Assembly (NCBI GenBank): GCA_002437245.1
Contig: DJOQ01000012.1
Span: 1 to 55,756 of the forward strand
Length of the DNA stretch: 55,756 nt
Direction: 5' to 3'
Source: Ruminococcaceae bacterium UBA6434
Lineage (GTDB): Bacteria > Bacillota > Clostridia > Oscillospirales > Acutalibacteraceae
Positions within the stretch are counted from its first letter, which is position 1. Every line of letters starts with the position of its first letter. The position numbers and the translations under genes were made by a program. A model generated the notes under the pieces. It had not been told where the DNA came from. It saw only the letters and a program-made list of their open reading frames with translations, and did no database searches. Positions 9,123 to 18,169 of the stretch are shown here, one piece after another.

Positions 9123-9163
9123 CGAGCCCCACGGATAATGCCGACGCATATCCGTGGGGTTCG
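9123..9163. terminator. Terminator of ilvA-ridA
   Basis: A 15-bp stem (CGAGCCCCACGGATA pairing with TATCCGTGGGGTTCG, one G:T pair) is followed on the minus strand by a T6 run. It ends the ilvA-ridA transcript about 105 bp past the ridA stop. Confidence 0.8.
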
Positions 9164-9268
9164 GATTTATTATTGCTTTCCTAAGTAAAAAACATTATGA
9201 ACATTCAGCCGAATTACAGCCTGTCTTTAAAAATGAGAATAACGAAAATTGAATTTGATTAAATCCGA

Positions 9269-9643
9269 TTATACCTTTGCTATAATCTCAACCTCTACAA
9301 GTGCGTTTTTCGGAAGGTCACCTACGCCGACGCAGGAACGTGCCGGTTTTGATGAAAAATACTCGCCGTAAACTTCATTGAATACGCCGAAGTCGGAAAT
9401 ATTTTTTAAAAAGCAGGTGGTCTTTATAACGCTGTCGAAGTCAGCTCCCGCCTCTTTCAAAATCGCCGCGATATTCTCGCAAACTCTTTTGGTCTGACCC
9501 TCGATTGTATCTTCCTCTATGTTGCCCGTTGCGGGATTTATTGCTATCTGACCCGAAGCAAAGAGAAATCCGTCAACGATTTTGCCCTGTGAATAAGGAC
9601 CTATTGCGGCAGGTGCCGATGAAGTGTGAAGTGTTTTTATCAT
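9269..9643 (-). CDS. ridA: RidA, enamine/imine deaminase
   Basis: A 124-residue YjgF/YER057c/UK114 family protein of standard length. It carries the family signatures GPYSQG near residue 17, FASGQ, and ARSCVGV with the substrate-binding arginine. RidA hydrolyses the reactive enamine/imine intermediates released by PLP-dependent threonine/serine dehydratases. It lies 13 bp downstream of exactly such an enzyme, with GGAGG before its ATG, so co-translation to clear that enzyme's toxic product is the natural reading. Confidence 0.95.
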   Translation of the reverse strand: MIKTLHTSSAPAAIGPYSQGKIVDGFLFASGQIAINPATGNIEEDTIEGQTKRVCENIAAILKEAGADFDSVIKTTCFLKNISDFGVFNEVYGEYFSSKPARSCVGVGDLPKNALVEVEIIAKV

Positions 9644-9656
9644 TTGATTTTCCTCC

Positions 9657-10856
9657 TTAATATGACTTGATGATAAATCCGGCGTCGGTCAGCGCTTTTT
9701 TTATCTGAGCGATATGGTCAAAGTTTTTGGTTTCGAGAACAATGCGAAGATAGCAGCCGTTAATATCGGAGCCCTCGGACGCACGCTCATGATGAATTGA
9801 AATAACATTGCCGCCCTCTTTTGCAATGATGTCGGCAACGCCTTTTAACTGACCCGGCTTGTCAAGAAGTTCGATTGTGAGCGAGTATGTTCTGCCCGAT
9901 TTCAAAAGTCCGCGCTTAATAACTCGTGAAAGTATGGTAACGTCGATATTACCGCCCGAAAGGAGGCAACAAGCCTTTTTTCCCTTGATGTCCACCTTGT
10001 TAAACATAGCCGCCGCAACCGAAACGGCACCCGCACCCTCGGTAATGAGCTTTTGCTGCTCGATAAGCGCAAGTATTGCCGCGGCTATTTCGTCATCGGA
10101 AACTGTCACAATACCGTCAACATATTTTTGACACATTGCAAAGGTAACGTCGCCCGGCTCTTTAACGGCTATACCGTCGGCTATGGTTGAAACGGAATCG
10201 AGCTTTTCGATTTTTCCGTCCTCAACGGATTTTAACATACTAGGAGCGCCCGAAGCCTGAACGCCGTATACCTTAACATTGGGATTGAGCTCTTTTATCG
10301 CAAAAGCCACGCCGGAAATAAGTCCGCCGCCGCCTATGGGAACTATAACAACGTCAACGTCGGGTATCTGGTCGAGTATTTCAAGTCCTATGGTGCCCTG
10401 ACCTGCTATAACATCCTCATCGTTAAACGGGTGAATGAAGGTATAGCCTTTTTCCTCTTTAAGCTCAAGAGCTTTATTATATGCGTCGTCATAAACGCCC
10501 TCTACAAGACAAATATCCGCACCGTATTTTCTGGTTGCCTCCACCTTTGATATGGGAGCGCCGTCTGGCAGGCAGATAAGTGATTTAATACCGTTTTTGG
10601 TAGCTGCCAAAGCAACGCCCTGCGCGTGGTTACCTGCCGAGCAGGCAATTACGCCGCGTGCTTTTTCCTCATCCGAGAGCTGTGATATTTTGTATGCGGC
10701 GCCTCTGACTTTAAACGAACCTGTAACCTGTAAATTTTCGGTCTTGAGATGTATTTCACTTTCGGGATTTATGTTCGGCGCCAAAATCATATCCGTTTTA
10801 CGAATTATGTTTTTTAAAACAAATGAAGCGTGATAGACTTTGTCGAGTGTTAACAT
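9657..10856 (-). CDS. ilvA: Threonine ammonia-lyase (threonine dehydratase)
   Basis: A 399-residue fold-type II PLP enzyme that deaminates L-threonine to 2-oxobutanoate and often also acts on serine. The PLP lysine is Lys49 in TGSFKVRGA and the glycine loop is GGGGLISG. The last 75 or so residues form an ACT domain, as in the shorter class of threonine deaminases (TdcB/IlvA of Gram-positives). No other isoleucine gene is in the window, so an anabolic or catabolic role cannot be decided. It is followed immediately by ridA. Confidence 0.93.
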   Translation of the reverse strand: MLTLDKVYHASFVLKNIIRKTDMILAPNINPESEIHLKTENLQVTGSFKVRGAAYKISQLSDEEKARGVIACSAGNHAQGVALAATKNGIKSLICLPDGAPISKVEATRKYGADICLVEGVYDDAYNKALELKEEKGYTFIHPFNDEDVIAGQGTIGLEILDQIPDVDVVIVPIGGGGLISGVAFAIKELNPNVKVYGVQASGAPSMLKSVEDGKIEKLDSVSTIADGIAVKEPGDVTFAMCQKYVDGIVTVSDDEIAAAILALIEQQKLITEGAGAVSVAAAMFNKVDIKGKKACCLLSGGNIDVTILSRVIKRGLLKSGRTYSLTIELLDKPGQLKGVADIIAKEGGNVISIHHERASEGSDINGCYLRIVLETKNFDHIAQIKKALTDAGFIIKSY

Positions 10857-10956
10857 CTTTTATCTCTTCTTTCAAAAAATAGTATATATTAGTATATCAC
10901 GTTACGGACAAAAAGCAACAAAAAGGTTGTTTTTGACGCTTCGGCGCAAAAAAATA

Positions 10957-10993
10957 ATCCCCGAAGACAGGGCTGAGCCAAAGCTTCGGGGAT
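10957..10993 (-). terminator. Terminator of the M28 peptidase gene
   Basis: ATCCCCGAAG and CTTCGGGGAT arms form a 10-bp stem. On the minus strand it is followed by TTATTTTTTT, close after the stop codon at 11008. Confidence 0.85.
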
Positions 10994-11007
10994 GTGAAAA
11001 TTTAAAA

Positions 11008-12345
11008 TTATTTCTGAGGTCCGTTAAAACCGTTAGCCTGCTGGAACTTATCTATTTTGTCGATAACTCCGAGAAGTACGTCAAAACCGTCACCGACAGT
11101 TTCAAGCTCAAAACGCTCGGGCATATCGTGCCATGTGTGATAATAATAGGTAAGTGTGGGATCCTGAGCGGCAAAGGTAACTGATTTTACGCCTGCCTTT
11201 GTCATAGGCGTGCTGTCGCAACCGCCTACAGGGTTATGTATGCAGCCGTTTGTTTTGCTGACTATACCGAGCTCGTTAAAGGTGTCCTTAAACATTTTTT
11301 CAAGGTCGGTATCGAAACGGCAGAACTGCCAGTCGTCCTTGATAACAACTTCAAAGAAATCTTTATCGGCAACTGAGTCGATATTGATGTTCCAAGTGTT
11401 TTCAAGTATCGGCTCGCCCTTATGCTCACGTGTAAACGCGAGAGAACCGCGAAGACCTGCCTCCTCGGAACCGCAGTTAAAGTCGATTATACGGCAGTTC
11501 TTCGGCATCTTTTCGGGATGATCATGGAAGTATTTTGTAACGGCAAAGCTGAGAGCGCAGCCGGTAGCGTTATCCATAGCGCCTCTTGAAGCGTTGCGCG
11601 GATTCGGGTCAGCCCACATAATTATAAACATACAGCCTATTGCAGTAACAACGGGAAGGAAGTGCATAGCAAAAAGGAAGTTTGCAAAGGATGCCGAATT
11701 AGCAGTTTTGATAGCCCAAACCTCGCCGAAGTAAACACCGCTTGAAATAACGGTCATAGCTATTGAAGCGGCGGTAAGGAAAAGGAAGCATACAACACCG
11801 AAACCCACTTTTGCGAAAGTAGCCACCAGACCCATGGCGGGTTTTGTATTTTTAAACTTTGAAGCATGAGCGGAATGTCTCCAGCACCAGCTTGTATCGG
11901 TGTGACCCGAAAGAATTATGGTGTAGTCATATTTTCCGTCCGGCGGTAAAAGTTCACCGTAAGTATTCTGCGATATTTCCTGCTTAAAGAACATATCAAA
12001 CCATGTCTTATAAAGGAAAACGCTTAAAATAAGCCAAACCCAGCATACAACCGAAGCGAGCGCCATACCGTACCAAACCGCACTGAGATGCAGAGCCACG
12101 TAAACGAGAGCGCTCATGATAAGTCCGAGATAACCTGCATACGGAATACCGCCTATCGACGCTCTCGGAGATACGGCAAATTCCTCACGTACCGGCTCAA
12201 TACCGATACTTCTGAGTTTGTCCCCCATATATGCCGCGTACTCTTTTTCGCCGTCGGAGCCCGGCAGACGAGAGCCGATTTTTTTGGCAGCGTGCTCGAC
12301 TATTTCGAAAGCTTCCTCGGCATACTTTCTGTTTTCTTCTTTCAT
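11008..12345 (-). CDS. M28-family zinc metallopeptidase with membrane segments
   Basis: Predicted 445 residues from the ATG at 12345, chosen because GGGAGG sits eight bases upstream; an in-frame ATG at 12372 lacks such a site. The M28 ligands are visible: His and Asp in SGHTDTSW, Asp in MDNATGC, and the catalytic Glu pair in GSEEAGLRGS. Unusually, several hydrophobic stretches (roughly residues 70-120 and 185-240) split the protease fold, so it is probably an integral membrane peptidase. The substrate is unknown. It has its own terminator and no evident operon partner. Confidence 0.85.
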   Translation of the reverse strand: MKEENRKYAEEAFEIVEHAAKKIGSRLPGSDGEKEYAAYMGDKLRSIGIEPVREEFAVSPRASIGGIPYAGYLGLIMSALVYVALHLSAVWYGMALASVVCWVWLILSVFLYKTWFDMFFKQEISQNTYGELLPPDGKYDYTIILSGHTDTSWCWRHSAHASKFKNTKPAMGLVATFAKVGFGVVCFLFLTAASIAMTVISSGVYFGEVWAIKTANSASFANFLFAMHFLPVVTAIGCMFIIMWADPNPRNASRGAMDNATGCALSFAVTKYFHDHPEKMPKNCRIIDFNCGSEEAGLRGSLAFTREHKGEPILENTWNINIDSVADKDFFEVVIKDDWQFCRFDTDLEKMFKDTFNELGIVSKTNGCIHNPVGGCDSTPMTKAGVKSVTFAAQDPTLTYYYHTWHDMPERFELETVGDGFDVLLGVIDKIDKFQQANGFNGPQK

Positions 12346-12554
12346 AGAATAAACCTCCCAAATAAAATACATAGATAAATATATTGCATTTTTGCAACAA
12401 ATGCAAGGGCAAAATGCAAAAAACTGCCAATTTCGGCGCTAAAAAAGCTTAATAGGGTTCAAAATGAATTGTTTGGCAAAAAGCGAACCGAAATTCACCT
12501 TTTTAATCGACAATTCGAGAGATTTATGTCAAGTAAAAATTTACCAAAAAATTA
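12346..12554. other. Intergenic DNA, nothing recognised
   Basis: The upstream region of the M28 gene. It is AT-rich with several A/T runs. I see no small gene or structured RNA in it. Confidence 0.35.
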
Positions 12555-12593
12555 ACGCGGCACAGATTATTTTTAGTAAAATCTATGCCGCGT
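12555..12593 (-). terminator. Terminator of the GH25 gene
   Basis: A 14-bp stem with one mismatch (ACGCGGCACAGATT against AATCTATGCCGCGT), followed on the minus strand by a T-rich tract including T6. Confidence 0.85.
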
Positions 12594-12614
12594 CGGTATT
12601 TAATTATGTTTTAT

Positions 12615-14708
12615 TCAGTTCAATTTATTTATTGCGTCGATAAGGGCTTTTGAAGCGTTCGGATTAGTTACGAGCGAAGCTGCTCTTAACGCCTCCTCCT
12701 TATCTGCGGCAAGCCCCGTTTTTATGTAACGTGTTATTTTTTCCTCGGCGTTAACAAACGACAGGAAATCGTCGGACGATGCCGTTACCATAACATTTTT
12801 TCCTCTCTCCGACATATCGCTGCCACTCGCGTAATCATAGTACGCTATGTCAAGGTCGGCGTATTCGCTTTGAATTCCGTTTAAATCGCCCTTGCTTGTA
12901 TACTGCCATATATTATAGGGATATTTGAAATCCGTTACTGACGAAGTATAATGTGCGAGCCAGATTTCATAGCTCTTGCTTTGTAAAGCGGCATAATCAA
13001 GATTATCATAAAAGAATGATTTACTCGCATATACGCCCGCCTTATAGCCTGCACTTCTGACTGTTTCGCAAAAGGCCACCGCCAAAGAAGTTCGCTCCGC
13101 TTTTGTCAAGCCGTCCGCTCTGCCCGTGCGGTTCGGAGCTCCCGAATACTCGGAATCGAAATATACGGGCAATTTAATATCGTAACCCTTAATTATGTCA
13201 AGCGCTCTTTCCGCTTCCTCCACGGCTTCTTCGGTTGTAACAGCCTGGCTGAACACATAAATTCCGACGTCGATATTCTGAGATAATGCGCCTTTAATGT
13301 TTGCCGCTATTTGCGAATCGGTCACCAAATTGCCCGAGTCGCCCCAGCCGCGTACTGCCGCTCTGAGAATTACAAATTCCAAACCCGACTGCTTCACCTT
13401 TGCCCAGTCCACAGTTCCCTGATATTTGGAAAAATCAGCTCCGACCAAAGACGCCTTGGCGCCGTTTGCGTTAAAGAAATATCTTCTGCCGTCTATATAT
13501 TGGTTTCCGTACAGCGGCCTGCCGTCACTTCCGATATAATATGTATTGTCGCCGTAATCATACCAACCCGTTTTACCGTCGGCGTAAACGAGATTATAGT
13601 CGGTGTACTTTGACTTATATGTTCCGTTTTGAGCAATACTCCCGACAAAAACATATTTGATGCCGTTGTAATCCGCAGTGCCGTCATAATCCCAAGTTAT
13701 CTGACTGCCGCTCACATAATAAACAGTGCCGTTATACAAAACAGCTCCGTAGAAATTCCAATTAAGTGCGCTTTTCTCGACGTAAAACCATCTGCCGCAA
13801 AAGTACACAAGACCCGTATAGTCGTTTTTAACCGCTCCGTTTTCGGCATAATACCACTTGTCGCTGCCTAAGAGTGCAAGTCCCGTATAATCCCAATTGA
13901 GAATGCCGTTTTCCACATAATACTTTGTGCCGTAATAATCGGTAAGTCCCGTAAAGTTCCAATTCAGGATACTGTTTTCGACATAGTACCATGTACCGTA
14001 ATATTTTGTAAGCCCCGTATAATTCCAGTTAAGGGCGCTTTTCTCGACGTAAAACCATCTACCGCAAAAGTACACAAGACCCGTATAGTCATTTTTTACC
14101 GCTCCGTTTTCGACATAATACCACTCGTCGCTGCCTAAGAGTGCAAGTCCCGTATAATCCCAATTGAGAACGCCGTTTTCCACATAATACTTTGTGCCGT
14201 AATAATCGGTAAGACCCGTAAAGTTCCAATTCAGGATACTGTTTTCGACATAGTACCATGTACCGTAATACTTTGTAAGCCCCGTATAATTCCAATTAAG
14301 GGCGCTTTTCTCGACGTAAAACCATCTGCCGCACAAGTACACAAGACCCGTATAGTCGTTTTTAACCGCTCCGTTTTCGGCATAATACCACTTGTCGCTG
14401 CCTAAGAGTGCAAGTCCCGTATAATCCCAATTGAGAACACCGTTTTCCACATAATACTTTGTGCCGTAATAATCGGTTAGACCGGTAAAATTCCAATTAA
14501 GCTCACCGTTTTCCACATAGTACCATGTGCCGTAGTAATTCACAAGACTTGTAAATGTGGTATCCTTTACACCGTCTTTGGTATAAATCCATTTACCGTT
14601 AACTTTTTTCAGCCCGTCGTCCGCCGCAGATGAGGCAAATGCCGAAGTGAAAAGCAATAATGTCACCGCCAAAACGATGCCGAATACCGTAATAATCCTT
14701 TTTTTCAT
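12615..14708 (-). CDS. Secreted GH25 lysozyme with a long wall-binding repeat array
   Basis: 697 residues. A signal peptide (Lys-Lys-Arg, hydrophobic core, cut near residue 28) is followed by about 17 repeats of 22-23 residues of the Trp/Tyr-Gly cell-wall-binding type (for example GTWYYVENG). Then comes a GH25 muramidase domain from about residue 420 to 640. The GH25 acids are Asp424 in GADFSKYQG and Asp518/Glu520 in YFDSEYSG. GH25 enzymes cut the MurNAc-GlcNAc bond of peptidoglycan. The C-terminal 60 residues are not recognised. The repeats are organised in a higher-order 89-residue unit (see repeat entry). It is probably an autolysin or wall-remodelling enzyme rather than phage-encoded, since no phage genes are near. 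Confidence 0.92.
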   Translation of the reverse strand: MKKRIITVFGIVLAVTLLLFTSAFASSAADDGLKKVNGKWIYTKDGVKDTTFTSLVNYYGTWYYVENGELNWNFTGLTDYYGTKYYVENGVLNWDYTGLALLGSDKWYYAENGAVKNDYTGLVYLCGRWFYVEKSALNWNYTGLTKYYGTWYYVENSILNWNFTGLTDYYGTKYYVENGVLNWDYTGLALLGSDEWYYVENGAVKNDYTGLVYFCGRWFYVEKSALNWNYTGLTKYYGTWYYVENSILNWNFTGLTDYYGTKYYVENGILNWDYTGLALLGSDKWYYAENGAVKNDYTGLVYFCGRWFYVEKSALNWNFYGAVLYNGTVYYVSGSQITWDYDGTADYNGIKYVFVGSIAQNGTYKSKYTDYNLVYADGKTGWYDYGDNTYYIGSDGRPLYGNQYIDGRRYFFNANGAKASLVGADFSKYQGTVDWAKVKQSGLEFVILRAAVRGWGDSGNLVTDSQIAANIKGALSQNIDVGIYVFSQAVTTEEAVEEAERALDIIKGYDIKLPVYFDSEYSGAPNRTGRADGLTKAERTSLAVAFCETVRSAGYKAGVYASKSFFYDNLDYAALQSKSYEIWLAHYTSSVTDFKYPYNIWQYTSKGDLNGIQSEYADLDIAYYDYASGSDMSERGKNVMVTASSDDFLSFVNAEEKITRYIKTGLAADKEEALRAASLVTNPNASKALIDAINKLN
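13745..14500. repeat. 267-bp tandem repeat inside the GH25 gene
   Basis: Four 22-23-residue wall-binding modules make an 89-residue block that is repeated about 2.75 times with near-identical DNA. For example, the string AAGTACACAAGACCCGTATAG recurs at about 13800, 14067 and 14334, spaced exactly 267 bp. Differences between copies are few (for example VYLCG versus VYFCG, SDKWYYA versus SDEWYYV), which points to recent duplication. Confidence 0.88.
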
Positions 14709-14767
14709 TTTCCGTATCCTTTCATTATAAAAATTTTTAAGATTAAACGAACCGAATGTAATTTTAT

Positions 14768-15535
14768 TCAGCGTGTATCCGAATTGTTGTATTTATGCCG
14801 TTTACGATGAAAAAGCAGCGACTTCGCCGCATATGTCGCGGCAAAAATGACGCTCATAAGAAAAGAAAATACCGTAAGCAATATAAACGCTCCGCTTAAA
14901 TTCACGAGCAGTAACGAAAAAATCGAAGCATAAAACGACAGAGCCGCAAGGCGTATATATTTTTTCGGCGACGCGGCGGATTGTTTTTGCTTTGCACCAT
15001 GTGTAAAGTATATATCCTTTCCGGTCGAGCTTTCCAAAAACTCGCCGCACAGCTCCCAAAGCAACAGCCGTTCGCGTTTCGACGGCTTAAAAACTCTGTA
15101 TTTTTTCCCGTCACGATACCTGACCGGGGCAGACGCCGCCTTTGCCGAAACGCGGCAAATATTAAAAAGCCTGTTTGCCGCCGAAGCTATATCGGCATTT
15201 TTATCGCGCATACTTTGCGGCACGGAATTCAATGTAAACGCCGACAATTCCGCAAGTTTTTTTAAAGAGGCAAATCTGTGTTCCGCCCCGTAAATATTTG
15301 AATAACAAAAGCGTTCGAAATAATCCGAATTCTGCCGCGAAAAGCGGCTTGCAAAATAATTTTCGGTGTAGGCGCACACAGTTGCAAGCGCAGACAGGTA
15401 AAGCTCTTCGGCTCTTTCGGGTGCTTTGTTTGCCGCAATAACCAACGAGTTTACTCTTGCGGATAACACCTGTATATCATAAAAGACATCGTTTACGAAT
15501 TTCGGTGAAATTTCCGTCAAAATGCCGTCGTCCAT
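14768..15535 (-). CDS. Hypothetical protein with two C-terminal membrane helices
   Basis: 255 residues, function not recognised. The first 185 residues look soluble and helical. A basic patch (RYRDGKKYRVFKPSKRER) is near residues 140-157, and two hydrophobic helices near 195-240 are followed by a short basic tail. It would be anchored in the membrane with a large cytoplasmic N-terminal domain. An ATG with GGAG ten bases upstream supports the start. It lies 77 bp downstream of the MATE gene on the same strand and could be its operon partner. Confidence 0.7.
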   Translation of the reverse strand: MDDGILTEISPKFVNDVFYDIQVLSARVNSLVIAANKAPERAEELYLSALATVCAYTENYFASRFSRQNSDYFERFCYSNIYGAEHRFASLKKLAELSAFTLNSVPQSMRDKNADIASAANRLFNICRVSAKAASAPVRYRDGKKYRVFKPSKRERLLLWELCGEFLESSTGKDIYFTHGAKQKQSAASPKKYIRLAALSFYASIFSLLLVNLSGAFILLTVFSFLMSVIFAATYAAKSLLFHRKRHKYNNSDTR

Positions 15536-15612
15536 AAAACATCGACTCCGTAATATGTATTTATTACATACTACGCAAAAAAAGTCAATACGCCAACCGC
15601 CGATAAAAGAAG

Positions 15613-16989
15613 TCAGAGTGAGTGTGTTTTATTCTCTTCGGTCATCATAATATTTAAAACCTTAAGGCAAATCGGCATTGAGAACAGGAAAGCCCCTGCA
15701 TCCGCTACTGCCTGGCTTATTTCAACTCCCGTAAGTCCGAAGAAATGCACAAGCAATAACAGTGCCGGGACAAAAAACAAAAATTGCCTCGACATTGCCG
15801 TTAAGGTGGCTGCCTTTGCCCTGCCTATTGTCTGAAGATACATATTTGCCATAACTATAAAGCCCAAAAGCGGAAGAGATATACACTGAGCCCTGAACGC
15901 AAACGAACCGATTGCGATTACGTCGGCGTCATCGCGTCTGAATACGGCTATGACATACGGCGACAAAACAAATCCTATAACGGCTGCCGCGGTTAAAAAT
16001 ACGGTAGTCACCTTGACGGAAAACCAAAACGCCTTTTTAACTCTGTCATATTTTTTTGCGCCGTAATTGAAACCGCATACGGGCTGAAATCCCTGACCGA
16101 AGCCTATTACGGCGGCTCCGACAAAATTCATTATCTTTGAAACTATGGACATAGCGGCTATTGCAGCGTCGCCGTAACCGCCCGCAAGACGGTTCATAGC
16201 CACCATGGCAAGCGACGAAAGCCCCTGTCTTGCAAGGGACGGAACTCCGCCGCGGAATATTTCTTTACAGAGCTGTTTTTCAAATCGGAAGTTTTTAAAC
16301 GATATGCGGATATTTCCCTTTTTAGTACAGCCTATGAGCAATATCACGAAGCCGATTGCCTGGCTCAGCATTGTGGCGCACCCGGCTCCGCCGACGCCCA
16401 TTTTAAATACAAATATAAATATAGGGTCAAGCAAAATATTAAGTACGCCGCCTGCCGTAACGCCTATCATACCGTTTACCGCACTGCCCTGAAAGCGAAG
16501 CTGATTATTCAGTACGAGCGAGCTCATCATAAACGGCGTTCCGCAGAGAATGTAAAAAAGATACTGCTTTGTGTACGGCAAAATGGTATCGGTTGAGCCG
16601 AGCAGCCTTGACAGGGGCGAAATAAAGATTATACCCAAAACGCCTATTATAACACCTACGGCAAACGACGAGAAAAATCCCGTGGACGCCATCACGGACG
16701 CCTCTTTTATATTTTGCTCGCCGAGTTTGCGTGACATATAGTTTCCCGAACCGTGGCCGAAGAAAAATCCGCACGCCTGGATTATCGCCATAAAAGAAAA
16801 GACGACACCTACAGCGCCGGTGGCGCTGGTGCCTATCTTTCCCACAAAATATGTATCAGCCATATTGTATATAGCCGACACAAGCATTGTAACTATTGTA
16901 GGGACAGCCATTTTGCAAATCAGCTTATTTACCGGCATTTGCGTCATCATGGTAAATTTACGACTGTTTGATTCTTCTTTGTTTTTCAT
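15613..16989 (-). CDS. MATE-family multidrug/cation antiporter
   Basis: 458 residues with about 12 membrane helices and the typical N-terminal pattern MPVNKLICKMAVPTIVTML...YNMADTYFVGKIG, followed by GSGNYMSRKLG. This is the MATE/DinF superfamily, exporting organic cations, drugs or metabolites with Na+ or H+. The second half repeats the pattern (MNFVGAAVIGFGQGFQPVCGFNYGA). The substrate cannot be predicted. It starts 24 bp after the nucleotidyltransferase-like gene, so the two may be co-transcribed. Confidence 0.93.
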   Translation of the reverse strand: MKNKEESNSRKFTMMTQMPVNKLICKMAVPTIVTMLVSAIYNMADTYFVGKIGTSATGAVGVVFSFMAIIQACGFFFGHGSGNYMSRKLGEQNIKEASVMASTGFFSSFAVGVIIGVLGIIFISPLSRLLGSTDTILPYTKQYLFYILCGTPFMMSSLVLNNQLRFQGSAVNGMIGVTAGGVLNILLDPIFIFVFKMGVGGAGCATMLSQAIGFVILLIGCTKKGNIRISFKNFRFEKQLCKEIFRGGVPSLARQGLSSLAMVAMNRLAGGYGDAAIAAMSIVSKIMNFVGAAVIGFGQGFQPVCGFNYGAKKYDRVKKAFWFSVKVTTVFLTAAAVIGFVLSPYVIAVFRRDDADVIAIGSFAFRAQCISLPLLGFIVMANMYLQTIGRAKAATLTAMSRQFLFFVPALLLLVHFFGLTGVEISQAVADAGAFLFSMPICLKVLNIMMTEENKTHSL

Positions 16990-17013
16990 TTTCCCGTTTC
17001 TCCGAATTCGGTC

Positions 17014-18141
17014 TTACAGACCGGAAGATTTAAAAATATCATTCATAAGCTTTTTGTTTTTGTCAGTCAATGAACCGAGCTCTTTCGACTTATCCTTAGC
17101 CTTGCCGCCCTTTTTCACAATTCTTATAAGCCAGAAAAGCGGCAGTAAAAACGGCAGTTTTTTGAGCACGGGATAATTTTTCACCATAACCTTGAGCGGC
17201 GGAAACGCCATTCGCATAAACGCCGAAAAGCGCGAGCTCCCGATGTTTTCGGCTACCGCGCCAGCGTTTTGTATGGGCGGACCCAAAACTATATACTGCT
17301 GCATTACAAACAAAGCCTTGTCGTCCTTTGCGTTGCCGAACCAGATTTCGCCGACCTTCTTTATATTTTCCGCAAAGCGCAAAAGCCCGATTTTTTTAAG
17401 CTCTCCGCCTATATACGCAAAATCAAGCTCTTCGCTTTTAAGGCGGTTAAGCATAAAAATATCCATAGTTGGTCTGAAGCACGCGCCGCCGTCTTTATAA
17501 TGCTCTGCCAAATGTGCCGTAACATATATATATAGGTCATTGTCGGTCATTTTATATTCGTGCTCGCCGCATTTTTGGGCTCTTTTCCAAACGTCGGTAA
17601 AATAGTCGTGCCGACTGTCGCCCTCAATAAAGAGCATATTGTGAAGCTCCACGGTTAAAAACGGCGGATTTATAAGAACTATATCCTTACCGTTGTTCAT
17701 TTCGCGTGAAAATCCGCGTTCCGTCAACAGTTTTTCCGCGCGCAAAACGTCCTTCTCTTTTACGAGGATATCCATATCCACCATAAAGCGCATTTCCGGC
17801 ATAGGATAAAGGGCTTTGAGGTGCGCTCCCTTTAGGCACATAAAATCTATGTTGTTTTCCGTAAAGGCTTTTCTTATGAAGTTAAGCTCGTTTTGCTGAG
17901 CGCTCTCGCGGAGAACCGCCGCCTTATACGAACGCTCAAGCTTTGACATATATTCCTGCGGCAAAACCCCGGGCTTATCTTTAAAAGCAAGGTAAAGTAT
18001 GACCTGAACGCTGTTGCGGTAAGCGAGTTTTACGAGGAAAACCTTGTCGGTGCCCTCGGGTACATCGGGCAAGGGCTCCGAGAGCAGAGCCGAACGAACC
18101 ACGGAGCAAAGATATTCTCTTGCAAGCGTTTTTCCGGTCAT
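17014..18141 (-). CDS. Nucleotidyltransferase-family protein (NTP_transf_5-like)
   Basis: 375 residues from the ATG at 18141, which has AAAGGAT upstream; a longer reading to 18231 lacks a ribosome site. The core CLKGAHLKALYPMPEMRFMVDMDILV has the G-x-D-x-D style acidic motif of nucleotidyltransferases of the kind often found beside polysaccharide or peptide-modification genes. The substrate is unknown. It is downstream of the EEP protein (28 bp gap) and upstream of the MATE gene (24 bp gap), suggesting one transcript. Confidence 0.75.
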   Translation of the reverse strand: MTGKTLAREYLCSVVRSALLSEPLPDVPEGTDKVFLVKLAYRNSVQVILYLAFKDKPGVLPQEYMSKLERSYKAAVLRESAQQNELNFIRKAFTENNIDFMCLKGAHLKALYPMPEMRFMVDMDILVKEKDVLRAEKLLTERGFSREMNNGKDIVLINPPFLTVELHNMLFIEGDSRHDYFTDVWKRAQKCGEHEYKMTDNDLYIYVTAHLAEHYKDGGACFRPTMDIFMLNRLKSEELDFAYIGGELKKIGLLRFAENIKKVGEIWFGNAKDDKALFVMQQYIVLGPPIQNAGAVAENIGSSRFSAFMRMAFPPLKVMVKNYPVLKKLPFLLPLFWLIRIVKKGGKAKDKSKELGSLTDKNKKLMNDIFKSSGL

Positions 18142-18169
18142 CTTTTTTATCCTTTCATTAAATACGGTA

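Noticed and set aside
13745..14500. CRISPR-like or mobile repeats in the GH25 region
   Set aside because: The repeats are coding, in frame, and match wall-binding modules.
12615..14708. Prophage origin of the lysozyme
   Set aside because: No holin, tail or integrase genes are near, and it carries a signal peptide and wall-binding array typical of chromosomal autolysins.
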